Assembly (NCBI GenBank): GCA_012959525.1
Contig: DUDB01000029.1
Location: 58,453-122,452 of the forward strand
Origin: Planctomycetota bacterium
GTDB taxonomy: Bacteria; Planctomycetota; UBA1135; GCA-002686595
Direction: 5' to 3'
Length of the DNA: 64,000 bases
Shown: positions 43,159-52,961 of the stretch, one piece after another
How the letters are laid out: every line of letters begins with the position of its first letter
How positions within the stretch are numbered: the first letter of the stretch is position 1
Notes under the pieces: generated by a model
The model's database searches: none
Seen by the model: the letters and a program-made list of their open reading frames with translations, nothing else
What the model was told of the DNA's origin: nothing
Translations under genes and position numbers: made by a program

Positions 43159-44199
43159 TCAAGCGGGCAATTCGAACATGGAAACCCTGGTCTCCTCGGC
43201 AAGAAGGCCTGCCCCGGCCGCGACCGTCCAGGAGATCTTCATGTCCAGACCTGGGACCGTCCAATCCCCTAAGGGTCTTCCAGACAGCGCATCCAGGGCC
43301 TCCAGGAAGGCTCCGCGCTCCACGTACAGCTTGCCATTGTCCGAGGAGACGCTCACCTCGGGGATGTCCCCGACGGGTGCCGTCTCCAGGATTCGGAACC
43401 ACTGCGGCGAACCATGGGACGATCCGTCCTCGCGGAGGGCCAACATAGAGAGCGTGTCGCGATTGCCGCCTCCGGGGTGGCTGCCGAGAGCCACTGCGTA
43501 CTCGCCCATGCGGTCCGCCCCGATCACAGCCTCGATCTGCTCGGTAAAGACGATGACCAAGCCGCCCGTGGCACAGATGCCATGGATGGTCGGGAGGCAT
43601 GGTCGCAGAAGGTGGCCGACGAACTCACCCGTCCTCGCGTCCAGAATGAGCACGCCTTGGGGATCGTCGACCCCGGCCCCCCCACTGACTTGTGTGACAC
43701 TCACGAAGACGCGCTCCCCGCTGCGGGCCAACCCGTGATAGCGCTCACCCTCGCGGGCGTACTCCCAGGTCTCGCTCAACGTCAGAGAATCGAGGGCAAA
43801 CACACGCTGAGCCGATGCGCAGTGGCACGCGTCGCGGGCCACGATGGACTCATCAAAGGAGGGAATGTCGCTGCCCTCGAGGAGCTCGCCGTTCTCCAGC
43901 GACATGCGCACCATGCGGTGGCCATGGGCGCTCGGCCCCAGAACGAGTGCCTGGCCTAGAGCCCCGAACCCCGCGGCAAACCCGCGCCCGTAGCCGATCT
44001 CGCAAGGTGCAATCCACTCAAGCTCGCCACTGTTGCGATCCAGCGCCGCCAACTTCCCAGGGATCATGTCGTCCAGCCATTTCCCGCCCGCAGGGGGGTC
44101 GAAGCCATGGACGAGCACCGACCCTTCAGGGCCGAAAGCGATGCCACTCACTTCAGTGTCGAGTTCGCGGCTCCATCGCCTTCGTGCAGTGCTGGTCAT
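43159..44199 (-). CDS. Beta-propeller-like protein, function unknown
   Basis: The product is 346 residues from the ATG at 44199 (MTSTARRRWSRELD). Repeats of ~40 residues end in patterns such as GKLAALDRNSGELEW, QRVFALDSLTLSETW, GVLILDARTGEFVG and GAFLEALDALSGRPLGDW, typical of PQQ-like or WD-type beta-propeller blades. No signal peptide is visible. It is probably cytoplasmic and has no assigned role. It follows fusA after a strong terminator. Confidence 0.78.
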   Translation of the reverse strand: MTSTARRRWSRELDTEVSGIAFGPEGSVLVHGFDPPAGGKWLDDMIPGKLAALDRNSGELEWIAPCEIGYGRGFAAGFGALGQALVLGPSAHGHRMVRMSLENGELLEGSDIPSFDESIVARDACHCASAQRVFALDSLTLSETWEYAREGERYHGLARSGERVFVSVTQVSGGAGVDDPQGVLILDARTGEFVGHLLRPCLPTIHGICATGGLVIVFTEQIEAVIGADRMGEYAVALGSHPGGGNRDTLSMLALREDGSSHGSPQWFRILETAPVGDIPEVSVSSDNGKLYVERGAFLEALDALSGRPLGDWTVPGLDMKISWTVAAGAGLLAEETRVSMFELPA

Positions 44200-44248
44200 G
44201 AGACCATCGTACCCTCCATAGGGACGTCCGCGGTCCAAACACTCACCC

Positions 44249-44294
44249 AAAAAACAAAGCTGACCCGCGCCTCTCGAAGGCCGCGGGTCAGCTT
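44249..44294 (-). terminator. Rho-independent terminator of fusA
   Basis: Perfect 13-bp arms (44257-44269 with 44282-44294; AAGCTGACCCGCG and complement) enclose a 12-base loop. On the minus strand they are followed by TTTGTTTTTTGGG. It lies 26 bases after the fusA stop. Confidence 0.92.
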
Positions 44295-44320
44295 GACTGA
44301 CATGCTGAGAGAGGACGGAG

Positions 44321-46435
44321 TTAGCTCTTCTCTTCCCTCATCTTCTCGGCAATTCCGCGCGGAACGTCGCGGTATTCGGCGAGCTCCATCGAGTACTGGC
44401 CGCGGCCTTGGGTCGCACCGCGTAGGGCGGAGGAGTAAGCAAACATCTCAGCGATGGGAACCATGGAGCGCACGATGCGCAGATCCCCTTGGGAGTCCAC
44501 CTCACTGACTTCACCACGGCGCGAGTTCAAATCACCCACGACGGCCCCCAAGTAGTCCTCGGGAACGGTGACCTCTACCTTCATGAAGGGCTCAAGGAGG
44601 GTTGTGTTGCCCTCGGCCGCCTGGCGGAAGGCAAGGACACCCGCGGCCTTGAAGGCCATCTCGCTGGAGTCCACGTCGTGGGACTTGCCGTCCACCAGCG
44701 TGGCTCGGCAGTCCACGAAGGGAATCCCCTCGCGCCCACCAGACTTGAAGAACTCGGTCAGGCCCGCCCCCACGCTGGAAATATACTCGCGCGGGACGTT
44801 GCCGCCCTTGATCTTGTCCACGAACTCGAAGCCGGAGTCCTCGACACCCGCCTTGGTCTCGAACTTGACCTTGACCACTGCGTACTGGCCCGAGCCACCC
44901 GACTGGCGGATGTAGCGCGCATCGGTCTCGACGTCCCTGGAGAGCCGCTGCTTGAAAGCCACCTTGGGGCGGCCGGTCTGCACGCCGCACTTGTAGTCGC
45001 GCTCAATGCGGTTGACTATGACCTCGAGGTGCAACTCGCCCATGCCGGAGATCACCAGCTGGCCGGTATCTTCGTTGGTCTGAGCCCGAAAGGTCGGATC
45101 CTCACGCATCATGCGGCCGATGATCTCGGAGAGCTTGTCGCGGTCCTTGTTCTCCTTGGGCTCCACGGCCATGGAGATGACCGAGTCCGGGAAGGTCATC
45201 TTGACCAGGCTGATGGGGTGATTCTCGTCGCACAGAGTGTCGCCGGTAACCGTGTTCTTGAGGCCGATCACAGCGGCAATATCACCGGCCGGCACTGAGT
45301 CGCAAGCTTCGCGCTTGTCGGCGTGCATGCGCACCAGGCGCCCGATGCGCTCGGTTTTGCCCGTACGCGGGTTGAGCAGCTTGGTGCCCTTCTCAAGCAC
45401 GCCCGAGTAGACGCGCACAAAGGTCAGGTCTCCCGTGGGCTCGGCCACGGTCTTGAAGGCCATCGCGCTGACGGGGCTCTCCGTGCTCGGCTTGAGGACT
45501 ACAGGCTCATCGGTGTCGGGATGCACGCCCTCGATATCCGCGATGTCGGCGGGGGAAGGTAGAAGGTCGAGGACCGCGTCCAGAACGAAACGTACGCCCT
45601 TGTTCTTGAGGGCCGAACCCGCGAAGACCGGAGTGCAAGCCAGCTCAAAAGTGGCCTTGCGTAGGGCTCGCAGCAGCATGTCCTCGGGGATCTCGGCATC
45701 GTCGACAAACAGGTCCAGCAGCTCTTCGTCGTTTTCCGCCGCAGCCTCGAGCATCTCGTGGCGATAGGCCTCGGCCGCATCCAGATGCTCGGCGGGAATC
45801 TCCTGCTCGTAATAGTCCCGGCCGTCACCCTCGTCGACCCAGCTGATGTACTTCATGCGGATGAGATCCACAAAACCCACGTAGTCCTTCTCCGTGCCCA
45901 CGGGCATCTGCAGCGGAATGGGATTGGCGCCGAGGCGCTCGCGGATGGAGGACACAGCCCGGTCGAAGTCCGCGCCGATCTTGTCCATCTTGTTGATGAA
46001 GCAGATGCGCGGCACCTTGTAGCGATCGGCCTGACGCCAGACGGTTTCGGACTGGGCCTCGACGCCGTTCTTGGCATCAAACACGGCCACGGCCCCGTCA
46101 AGGACGCGCAGAGAGCGCTCCACCTCGGCCGTGAAGTCCACGTGGCCTGGGGTGTCGATGATGTTGATCTCGTGACCGTTCCATTCAGCGGTGGTTGCCG
46201 CTGATTGGATGGTGATCCCGCGCTTTTGCTCTTCCTCAAGGAAGTCCATCGTCGCAGCACCGTCGTGCACCTCACCCATGCGGTGCAGCTTCTGTGCTAG
46301 ATACAGAATCCGCTCGGTCACGGTGGTCTTGCCCGCGTCGATGTGGGCCATGATCCCGATGTTACGGCGGAACTGGGGATTGCCCGATTGGACCTTCTGG
46401 GTTCTGGGGGAGTCGCTCTTGAGGACGGCTGTCAT
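44321..46435 (-). CDS. fusA: Elongation factor G
   Basis: This translocation GTPase has 704 residues. G1 is [19 protein letters not shown]3 is [12 protein letters not shown] and G4 is [11 protein letters not shown]. Domain III-V motifs include [21 protein letters not shown] and [18 protein letters not shown]. It ends in MREEKS. It is monocistronic with a clear terminator. No tuf or ribosomal protein genes are adjacent, unlike the usual str operon, so this could be a second EF-G copy. Confidence 0.96.
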   Translation of the reverse strand: MTAVLKSDSPRTQKVQSGNPQFRRNIGIMAHIDAGKTTVTERILYLAQKLHRMGEVHDGAATMDFLEEEQKRGITIQSAATTAEWNGHEINIIDTPGHVDFTAEVERSLRVLDGAVAVFDAKNGVEAQSETVWRQADRYKVPRICFINKMDKIGADFDRAVSSIRERLGANPIPLQMPVGTEKDYVGFVDLIRMKYISWVDEGDGRDYYEQEIPAEHLDAAEAYRHEMLEAAAENDEELLDLFVDDAEIPEDMLLRALRKATFELACTPVFAGSALKNKGVRFVLDAVLDLLPSPADIADIEGVHPDTDEPVVLKPSTESPVSAMAFKTVAEPTGDLTFVRVYSGVLEKGTKLLNPRTGKTERIGRLVRMHADKREACDSVPAGDIAAVIGLKNTVTGDTLCDENHPISLVKMTFPDSVISMAVEPKENKDRDKLSEIIGRMMREDPTFRAQTNEDTGQLVISGMGELHLEVIVNRIERDYKCGVQTGRPKVAFKQRLSRDVETDARYIRQSGGSGQYAVVKVKFETKAGVEDSGFEFVDKIKGGNVPREYISSVGAGLTEFFKSGGREGIPFVDCRATLVDGKSHDVDSSEMAFKAAGVLAFRQAAEGNTTLLEPFMKVEVTVPEDYLGAVVGDLNSRRGEVSEVDSQGDLRIVRSMVPIAEMFAYSSALRGATQGRGQYSMELAEYRDVPRGIAEKMREEKS

Positions 46436-46682
46436 GATGACGGGTGAGGGTTGGTCCGGCGCAGCCGGGTGGGGGCAGCCTTGGCCCCGGATGGACGTGA
46501 GGAGGAGGGTGAGAGGGGTGCGTTAGGGGGTACAACTTCCCCTCAGCGCCAGCCCGATTCCCTCTAGAAGACGGTTCTCGGTCGGGTTTGGAAGGCAAAC
46601 AGGGTAGCGACCCGAGGGTGCGCGTCAACCCGATCAGGGCCCCCATCGGCCCTTGCGTCCCATTATTGGGAGCCAACACCCA
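46436..46682. other. Intergenic region upstream of fusA
   Basis: These 247 bases hold the fusA promoter region and the 3' flank of the HMG-CoA reductase gene. I see no ORF, RNA gene or terminator with a T-run. Confidence 0.5.
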
Positions 46683-47879
46683 TCAGGTGGGCCTATTCCG
46701 GCCCAACGCCTCGTGGGCGGCCACAAACTCCCCCGCCGTGAAGGCGGCCATCAAGGACAGGTCGCCTGCCAAAACCGTCGCCGCCAGGATCTCCCCGAAG
46801 GCGCCCACGCCCCCATCACCCGAACAGCCCAAGAGGGCCAGACACTCAGCTGCCGTGCCCTGGCCCGATCCTCCCCCCACCGTTCCGATCAGTAATGAGG
46901 GCAGGGTCACGGACGCGTACAGGTCCCCTTCAGAGGTCAGATCCAGATCCAGGAATCCCGTGGCGCACTCGGTCAGGTAGGCCACGTCCTGCCCGCAGGC
47001 TAGGAGCACGGCAGCCAGGCCATTGGCCGCTTGAACCATCCAGTTGTGGGTTCCCATGTGGGCAAAACCCAGGGCATAGGCACGCGCGATGGCCACTAGG
47101 TCTTCGGGAGAAGTGCGCGCCTTCTCCTTGAGTAGCTCGCGTGAAATCACAACCTCCGCCTGCGCGCTGCGGCCTCGGCCCTCAACCAAGGCGCGAGAGT
47201 TGGCGCGCTTCTCCACGTCCTGTCCGTGGACATGCACGCGCAGTGCTCCGCTGTCCTGCCCTAGGCGGTTGGCGATCAGTTGTGATGCGCGCGCGGCCAT
47301 GTTGATGCCGATGGCATCGCCGGTATGGAACACCAACCGCAGGATCACCCGTCGGCCGATAACCTTCGAAGTCACCGATTGCAGGCTGCCGTGGGAGGTC
47401 AGTCCCTCGACGATTTCCGCATAACTCGTGTGATCGGCGAGGGCTTGGGACGCGGCGCGACGTGCTTGCTCTCCATCGGCGTATTCCAGAATGGGGTGCT
47501 GCGAGAGCCCCGGCTCGTCCACCCAGGCCCGCGCCCCACCGCTCGCCGCGATCCATCCCATCCCGCGCGAATAGGAAGCCACGAGGGCTCCCTCGGTCGT
47601 AGCCATGGGAACGTACACCTCGCGCGGCCCCGACTCGCCGCAAACGTGCAGCGGCCCTGCAATCCCAATGGGCACCTGCGCAAACCCGATCAGATTCTCG
47701 ATGTTCCCTCGCGCCTCGGTCGGATCCACTACCTGGCCAGAGAGATGAGGAAGGGCCCGGCCGGCGACCTGCTCGCACAGGGAGAGCCGACCCTCCACAG
47801 CCTCGGGTGCATGGTCGTCCTCGGCATCACGTGGAATGGGTGGCAGGGACTTGGATTCGGACGAACTGGAATCGGACAT
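46683..47879 (-). CDS. Hydroxymethylglutaryl-CoA reductase
   Basis: The enzyme reduces HMG-CoA to mevalonate for isoprenoid synthesis. It has 398 residues and no membrane anchor. Motifs are ENLIGFAQVPIGIAGPL, MATTEGALVASYSRG, HTGDAIGINMAAR (nucleotide and HMG binding), GTHNWMVQAANG, IGTVGGGSGQGTAAE and the C-terminal LSLMAAFTAGEFVAAHEALG with the catalytic His. No other mevalonate pathway genes are nearby. Confidence 0.93.
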   Translation of the reverse strand: MSDSSSSESKSLPPIPRDAEDDHAPEAVEGRLSLCEQVAGRALPHLSGQVVDPTEARGNIENLIGFAQVPIGIAGPLHVCGESGPREVYVPMATTEGALVASYSRGMGWIAASGGARAWVDEPGLSQHPILEYADGEQARRAASQALADHTSYAEIVEGLTSHGSLQSVTSKVIGRRVILRLVFHTGDAIGINMAARASQLIANRLGQDSGALRVHVHGQDVEKRANSRALVEGRGRSAQAEVVISRELLKEKARTSPEDLVAIARAYALGFAHMGTHNWMVQAANGLAAVLLACGQDVAYLTECATGFLDLDLTSEGDLYASVTLPSLLIGTVGGGSGQGTAAECLALLGCSGDGGVGAFGEILAATVLAGDLSLMAAFTAGEFVAAHEALGRNRPT

Positions 47880-48075
47880 GAGGGCAGGGTCGTGCCCTAC
47901 CCCCCCGTGTTCAAGGCCGAATCGGCGGACTGGGGCAGCATCGCACCCGGTCCCTCCATAGGGTGGAAGTCAGGACCCCGCCCGGGGGCTTTCCAGCGCT
48001 GGCCCGTTGTGTTCTTTTAGCAGGCGGCCCACCCGGGATCCCCTCCAAGAGCACCCCTCACATCACTCCAAGGTC

Positions 48076-48855
48076 ATGTCCCTCGACATCTTCGGCGCCC
48101 TGACGGGCATCTTCGTCATCGTCTATGACGGCCAGCACGCCCTGCGCTTCACCCTCGGCCGGGCCCGCTCCATCGTCGGCCCAGGCATCCACTTCAAGGT
48201 ACCGCTCTTCCAGACCTTCAAGGTGGAGGAGACCAAGCACACGACCCTCGACCTGGAACCCCAGGTCATCCAACTGAACGACAACCTCGTCTACGAGGTG
48301 GACTGCAAGGTCGTCTACCAGATCGTCAACCTGCGCAAGGCCATGATCGAGGTGGACGATCTGGTCACCGGCCTCCAGAACCGCGTGGTGATCGCTGTCC
48401 AACAGATTGTCTCCCGCAAGGACCGGCACACGGTCCTTGACGTGGACGGTCTGTGTGAGGAGATTCGCGAAGAGCTGCGCGGCGTGGAGGACCAGTGGGG
48501 GGTACGCATCCTGCAGTTCGGCTTCTCGAACATCTCTCCCTCCCCCACGACCTTGGAGATCACCCAGCTCGAGCTGCTCGCCGAGGAGAAGCTCAACCTC
48601 TACTCGCGGCTGCGGAATGAAGGGCTGAGCGAGGAGGCATCGGTAGCCCTTATCTCGGGCGCCGTGGTCTCGGTGCACCCCGAGGACAACGATCCCTCCC
48701 GCCGACGCAGCAGAGCCCAGGACGCTGCGGCCATGGGACTCTTGCACGACGAGCTCGAAGAGGGGCGCAGTGCCAAGGGCCAGAGGTCCACCGAGTCCGA
48801 CCCCTTGGCCGACCCCGACCAGAATCCTTTGGATCCCAACGAGCCGGGCCCTTGA
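48076..48855 (+). CDS. SPFH/Band 7 protein, first of a pair
   Basis: The product is 259 residues from the ATG at 48076. A short N-terminal hydrophobic segment (MSLDIFGALTGIFVIVYDG) leads into the SPFH core (ARSIVGPGIHFKVPLF, VIQLNDNLVYEVDCKVVYQI, LQNRVVIAVQQIVSRKDRHT). A short coiled coil and an acidic tail end it. SPFH proteins form membrane-associated oligomeric scaffolds. The downstream SPFH gene overlaps its stop. Confidence 0.88.
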   Translation: MSLDIFGALTGIFVIVYDGQHALRFTLGRARSIVGPGIHFKVPLFQTFKVEETKHTTLDLEPQVIQLNDNLVYEVDCKVVYQIVNLRKAMIEVDDLVTGLQNRVVIAVQQIVSRKDRHTVLDVDGLCEEIREELRGVEDQWGVRILQFGFSNISPSPTTLEITQLELLAEEKLNLYSRLRNEGLSEEASVALISGAVVSVHPEDNDPSRRRSRAQDAAAMGLLHDELEEGRSAKGQRSTESDPLADPDQNPLDPNEPGP

Positions 48856-49748
48856 GAGAAGAGGGTCTGCACGAGCGCCTGCGCCCACGGCGCGGCAAGA
48901 TCCCCGGCGACGGCCCCGACGAGGATCCCCCGAGCCAATGGCGCAGCGTCCTGTCGTCCATCTGGGACAAGATCGCCGACGACCTCCTGGTGATCCTCTT
49001 CGCCACCGGTGCCGGTCTGGTGCGCGCGATGGGTGTGACCATTGAGTCGGGACAAACGGGGCTCCTGTTCAGCTTTGGGAGGGCGCGACGCACCTTGGCG
49101 CCAGGCTTCCACCCCTTGATTCCGTTCCTGCAGCGCGTGCGACGCCTCCCCACGCGCTCGCGCACCTTGGACATGCCCGCCCAACGGGTGGTCACCCTTG
49201 AGGGCCTCGTCTATCACGTGGATGCCAACCTGGTCTACCGGGTGACCGACGTGCGCAAGGCCCTGGTGGAGGTCGACCACCTAGAGAAGGGCATGATCCA
49301 GATGCTGGGCATGGGGATCCAGGAGGTCCTGCGTCAGGCCTCGCGCGATGAGCTGCGCGAGACCGCGGACCTGGATCAGCGCCTTGCGGCCAACCTGGCG
49401 CAACGCCTCGCCCCCTGGGGCGTGGGAGTGGAGCGCGCGGGCTTCCCCAGCATCACGCCCTCACCCCGAACGCTGCGTATCACCCAGTTGGCTTCGCTGA
49501 CCGACGAGCGCCAACGCATCGCGGATGTCTTCGCCGAGGGGGGCCTGGCCTCGGGCCCCAGGTTGGGGCTGGTGGGCACGCGTCACATGCCACGCTCGCG
49601 AACCCGTCACCTGCGCCGTCAAGAAACGGAGCACCGTCGACTGCGGCGCATCCGCACAGGACTCCTGCGTAGGGGCTGGAGCGCTCCAGAGCAGAAGCGC
49701 GCCGGTCTGGGCCTCATCCTGCGCCACCGATTGGCGCAGCGGGCCTAG
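48852..49748 (+). CDS. SPFH/Band 7 protein, second of a pair
   Basis: The start TTG at 48852 overlaps the upstream stop (TTGA), suggesting coupling. The product is 298 residues. A basic N-terminus and one membrane segment (~45-62) come first. The core is SGQTGLLFSFGRARRTLAPGF, VVTLEGLVYHVDANLVYRV and KGMIQMLGMGIQEVLR. The tail is strongly basic (RTRHLRRQETEHRRLRR), whereas the partner's is acidic; the two may form a mixed oligomer. Confidence 0.85.
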   Translation: MREEGLHERLRPRRGKIPGDGPDEDPPSQWRSVLSSIWDKIADDLLVILFATGAGLVRAMGVTIESGQTGLLFSFGRARRTLAPGFHPLIPFLQRVRRLPTRSRTLDMPAQRVVTLEGLVYHVDANLVYRVTDVRKALVEVDHLEKGMIQMLGMGIQEVLRQASRDELRETADLDQRLAANLAQRLAPWGVGVERAGFPSITPSPRTLRITQLASLTDERQRIADVFAEGGLASGPRLGLVGTRHMPRSRTRHLRRQETEHRRLRRIRTGLLRRGWSAPEQKRAGLGLILRHRLAQRA

Positions 49749-49812
49749 AAGCACGGCCTACATTCTCCCGATCAAGGGGGGCAAGAGCCGCGTGCGGGCC
49801 GATTCAACGAGC

Positions 49813-50292
49813 ATGGACTCCGAGCCTGAGCCGCGCTTCATGGAACGCGCCATCGAACTGGCCCGTGAGGGCGTACGCAAGGACGCGGGTGGCCCGTTCG
49901 GAGCCGTGGTCGTCTTGGCCGGGGAGATCATCGGCGAGGCCCACAATGAGGTGCTCTCTCGAAAGGACCCCACGGCGCACGCTGAAGTGGACGCTATCCG
50001 CGCAGCCAGTCGCCACCTAGAGAGCTTTCATCTGACCGGTGCCGAGCTATACACAAGTTGCGAGCCCTGCCCCATGTGTCTGGCCGCGGCCCAGTGGGCG
50101 CGCATCACCCGCATCTGGTACGCGGGAACACGCGCCGATGCCGCCCGCGCCGGATTCGACGACGACCATTTCCATACACAGCTGGCGCTGCCCCCCGCCG
50201 AACGACAGATGCCAGCCGAGGAGTTCCTGCGTACCGCAGCCCAGCCGGCGTTTGAAGCCTGGCTGGCCCGTCCTGATCGGACCGCGTACTGA
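49813..50292 (+). CDS. guaD: Guanine deaminase (cytidine deaminase fold)
   Basis: The enzyme converts guanine to xanthine in purine salvage. It has 159 residues from the ATG at 49813. The zinc site is TAHAEVDAIR (His and Glu) plus SCEPCPMC (two Cys). The C-terminal FDDDHFHTQLALPPAERQMP follows the B. subtilis GuaD pattern rather than that of tRNA adenosine deaminase TadA. It stands 64 bases after the SPFH pair. Confidence 0.88.
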   Translation: MDSEPEPRFMERAIELAREGVRKDAGGPFGAVVVLAGEIIGEAHNEVLSRKDPTAHAEVDAIRAASRHLESFHLTGAELYTSCEPCPMCLAAAQWARITRIWYAGTRADAARAGFDDDHFHTQLALPPAERQMPAEEFLRTAAQPAFEAWLARPDRTAY

Positions 50293-50300
50293 GACCCGAC

Positions 50301-52820
50301 CTAGGGCAGGAACAGGGCGCGTAGCAGGAGGTGGAACGCCCCTTGGGACCAGGAGCGATACTGAGGTCGGAAGCCCATCAGGTGCACGCTGCCTTCGCCG
50401 TGGCGAGCAGAGAGCCAGGCGATCTGGCCCTCGATACGCTCGGGTTCAGCGGCCCAGCCGGAAAGTAGGGCGCGCCGGGGAGCGTAGCGAGCAAGGACCG
50501 TCAGGTCCGCATCGGGATCGAGGTTCGCTTCCCGCGCGGCCTCTTCTTCGAGCCTCTTCCAGGCCGATGAGGAAGAGAAGAACACGGGCACGGAGGCGGG
50601 CAGGCCCGCGGTGGTCACGGTTCCCGGCGCCTCGGGGATGCAGCGCACCACGCTGCCCGGGCAGCTGAATCCCTGCGCCTCTTCCCCGCGCGTCACGTCC
50701 ACCAGGGGCAGGCGAAAGAGATCCGCGGCCCAGGAGCTCGAACGCCCCACGGCCACGAGCTTGCCGCCGGCCCGCACGAACTCCTCGATGGCCACGGCCC
50801 CTTCGGGGTCGAGGCCGCGGGCCATTTGCGCTGGCACGCTTCCCGGACTCCGGCCGCCGTCCAGTTGACTGCCACTCACGCCCGGCAGCACCAGCACGTC
50901 GAGCCAATCCGCCAGACCCCCGGCACGCAGGGATTCGTTGCGCACGGTCTCGTAGGGAACGCGGAAGTTGTCGAACACCCAACGCATCCAACCCTCGGGC
51001 ATGTGTCCGGACCAGGGTGCATACAAGCCGATGCGGGGCAGCCCCTCAAAGGCCACGGGATCTTCAGCCGGGTAGGCACCCTCGCCGGGAATGAAGAGGC
51101 CCTCTTTTGGACCACTACCCACAAACGTGAATCGATTTCCATCAGCCACACCGCGCAACACGGTCGTCCAACTGTCCAGGTTGGAGGCGTCGAGCCAGCC
51201 ACGGTGTGGCATCACGGCCAAACGCTCATCACCGCCGAATGCCGCCATGGCCTCCCTTGTGCTCGCCGCAAGGAATGACTCCACCTCGAGAGGTGCCATA
51301 ACCTCCACCCGCCGCACTCCCATCAATACGGGAAGCGTCCAGCCCGCCACGTCGTAGGGAGAGTCGCCCTCGGGGTAGCGTTGGATCTCAAAGAGGTCTT
51401 TGACGTGCCCGCCGTAGGGCTGGTCACGCCGAATGACGATCGTCCCCACAGGCCAAGGCCTTCCATCGGCCTCGAACTCGGCCTGGGCCACGTGCAACTC
51501 GACACCGGTGGAGATCAGCGCCTGACACAGTCGGCGCACGGCGGAGAGGTCGCGATTGTCGGGGGGAATCAGCCAGGCCCGCGGGCCCTCTTCGCCGCCG
51601 CGCTCCAGAGCTCGGCGAGCCAACTCCAAGGAGTTCGCGCGCCAGAGGGATCCCTCTCGCGACAGGCTGCCCAACAGGGAACGCCCGAAGGCCATCTCAT
51701 AGTCGATCACGTCCTTGAGTCGCCACCAACCCCCGGGCCAGGGGTTGGGAAAGCGGTTGGAGGGGCCGTAATGGCCCAGTCCCCGGGGAGCACTCAGGTC
51801 ACCCGGCCGCAGGAAGAGGGGCGTCCCGAGGCGAATGGAGGCGGCCTCGGTCAGGAGCCCGATGATGTTGTGCCGGGTGGGCACGTTGCGGTTGCCGCCC
51901 GTCCACCACATGTCGTAGGAGACGCCCGTGGAGATCCCTGACAGCCCCTCGCGGTTCATGTCCAAGAGGGCCCGGGTTCCCAGGAGGTCGATGCCGGTGA
52001 TCACCGCCGGATCGATGTTTGGGTTGAGAGGATCGCGGAAGGGCGGAACAAAGAAGCGTTCGCGGCTGCTGCCCTGCTCATGAACGTCCCAATAAACCTG
52101 GGGTCGCCAGACCTTATAGAGCTGCTCCGTCACGAGTCGCGTCTCCGCCAGGGAGAGCATGAACCAGTCGCGGTTGTTGTCGTGACCCGCGTAGTGCTGA
52201 TAGAGGTCGGAGAGGCCTGTGGACTCGTAGGGCGTTCCAACGAACTTGCGGTACCAGGAGACCACACCGTCCAACCCGTCGGGGTTGGTGCACGGGAACA
52301 GGTTGACCACCGTCTCGCGACGCGCACTCACCCAGGGCTCCTCATCGGAAGTGGCGAACTCATAGGCGAACTGCATTCCGAACTGGGGCGGTGAGGTCTC
52401 CGTGGAGTGCATGCCCGGGGAAATGAACAAGACCACCTTGCCCTCGTTCACCGCCTGCTCGAGATCCTCTTCGCTGTGGCCGCGCGGATCGGAGAGCCGG
52501 TGCCCCATGCGACGGATCTCGGGCAGGCGCGCCAGGTTCTCCTCGGAGGAGAGGGTGGCCATCAGGAAGTCGCGGCCCCCGCGGGTTGCCCCCAGGCGCT
52601 GCAGTTGGACACGGGGACTGACCTCCGCCAAGTGGCGGAAGTAACCCGAGACCTCGTCCCAATCGGCCAGGGTGAAATCCGCCCCTAGGTCCCGGCCCTC
52701 GAGGAATTCATCCGGTGAAAGGACGCCACCGCCCCCTTGGGGGACGCCACAGGATGCACTCGTGGCAGGGAACGCAGGGACCAGGAAGAGGACGGACAGG
52801 AGCCGCAGGATGGATCGCAT
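50301..52820 (-). CDS. Exported M14 zinc carboxypeptidase family protein
   Basis: The product is 839 residues from the ATG at 52820 (MRSILRLLSVLFLVPAFPAT). A signal peptide ends near C24 and could be a weak lipobox (SASC). M14 zinc ligands are H138 and E141 (PGMHSTETSPP), and H247 in YWDVHEQG. Arg and substrate-binding patterns NLFPCTNPDGL and NNRDWFML follow the family. The remaining ~500 residues contain a glutamine-amidotransferase-like segment (VLVLPGVSGSQLDG, FVRAGGKLVAVGRSS). It is probably a periplasmic peptidase. Confidence 0.88.
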   Translation of the reverse strand: MRSILRLLSVLFLVPAFPATSASCGVPQGGGGVLSPDEFLEGRDLGADFTLADWDEVSGYFRHLAEVSPRVQLQRLGATRGGRDFLMATLSSEENLARLPEIRRMGHRLSDPRGHSEEDLEQAVNEGKVVLFISPGMHSTETSPPQFGMQFAYEFATSDEEPWVSARRETVVNLFPCTNPDGLDGVVSWYRKFVGTPYESTGLSDLYQHYAGHDNNRDWFMLSLAETRLVTEQLYKVWRPQVYWDVHEQGSSRERFFVPPFRDPLNPNIDPAVITGIDLLGTRALLDMNREGLSGISTGVSYDMWWTGGNRNVPTRHNIIGLLTEAASIRLGTPLFLRPGDLSAPRGLGHYGPSNRFPNPWPGGWWRLKDVIDYEMAFGRSLLGSLSREGSLWRANSLELARRALERGGEEGPRAWLIPPDNRDLSAVRRLCQALISTGVELHVAQAEFEADGRPWPVGTIVIRRDQPYGGHVKDLFEIQRYPEGDSPYDVAGWTLPVLMGVRRVEVMAPLEVESFLAASTREAMAAFGGDERLAVMPHRGWLDASNLDSWTTVLRGVADGNRFTFVGSGPKEGLFIPGEGAYPAEDPVAFEGLPRIGLYAPWSGHMPEGWMRWVFDNFRVPYETVRNESLRAGGLADWLDVLVLPGVSGSQLDGGRSPGSVPAQMARGLDPEGAVAIEEFVRAGGKLVAVGRSSSWAADLFRLPLVDVTRGEEAQGFSCPGSVVRCIPEAPGTVTTAGLPASVPVFFSSSSAWKRLEEEAAREANLDPDADLTVLARYAPRRALLSGWAAEPERIEGQIAWLSARHGEGSVHLMGFRPQYRSWSQGAFHLLLRALFLP

Positions 52821-52961
52821 GGGTGACTTGGGAGACTGAGAGGCGGAATGGGAGAGGCCCCAAGGTGAGGGCTGGCCTTTTCCTGCGCAAGGGGTGCATG
52901 CGAGCCCCCTGAGGGGCCGATGATGTACGCACCCCCCCCGGGCATCGGGGAGGGTTCTGCC

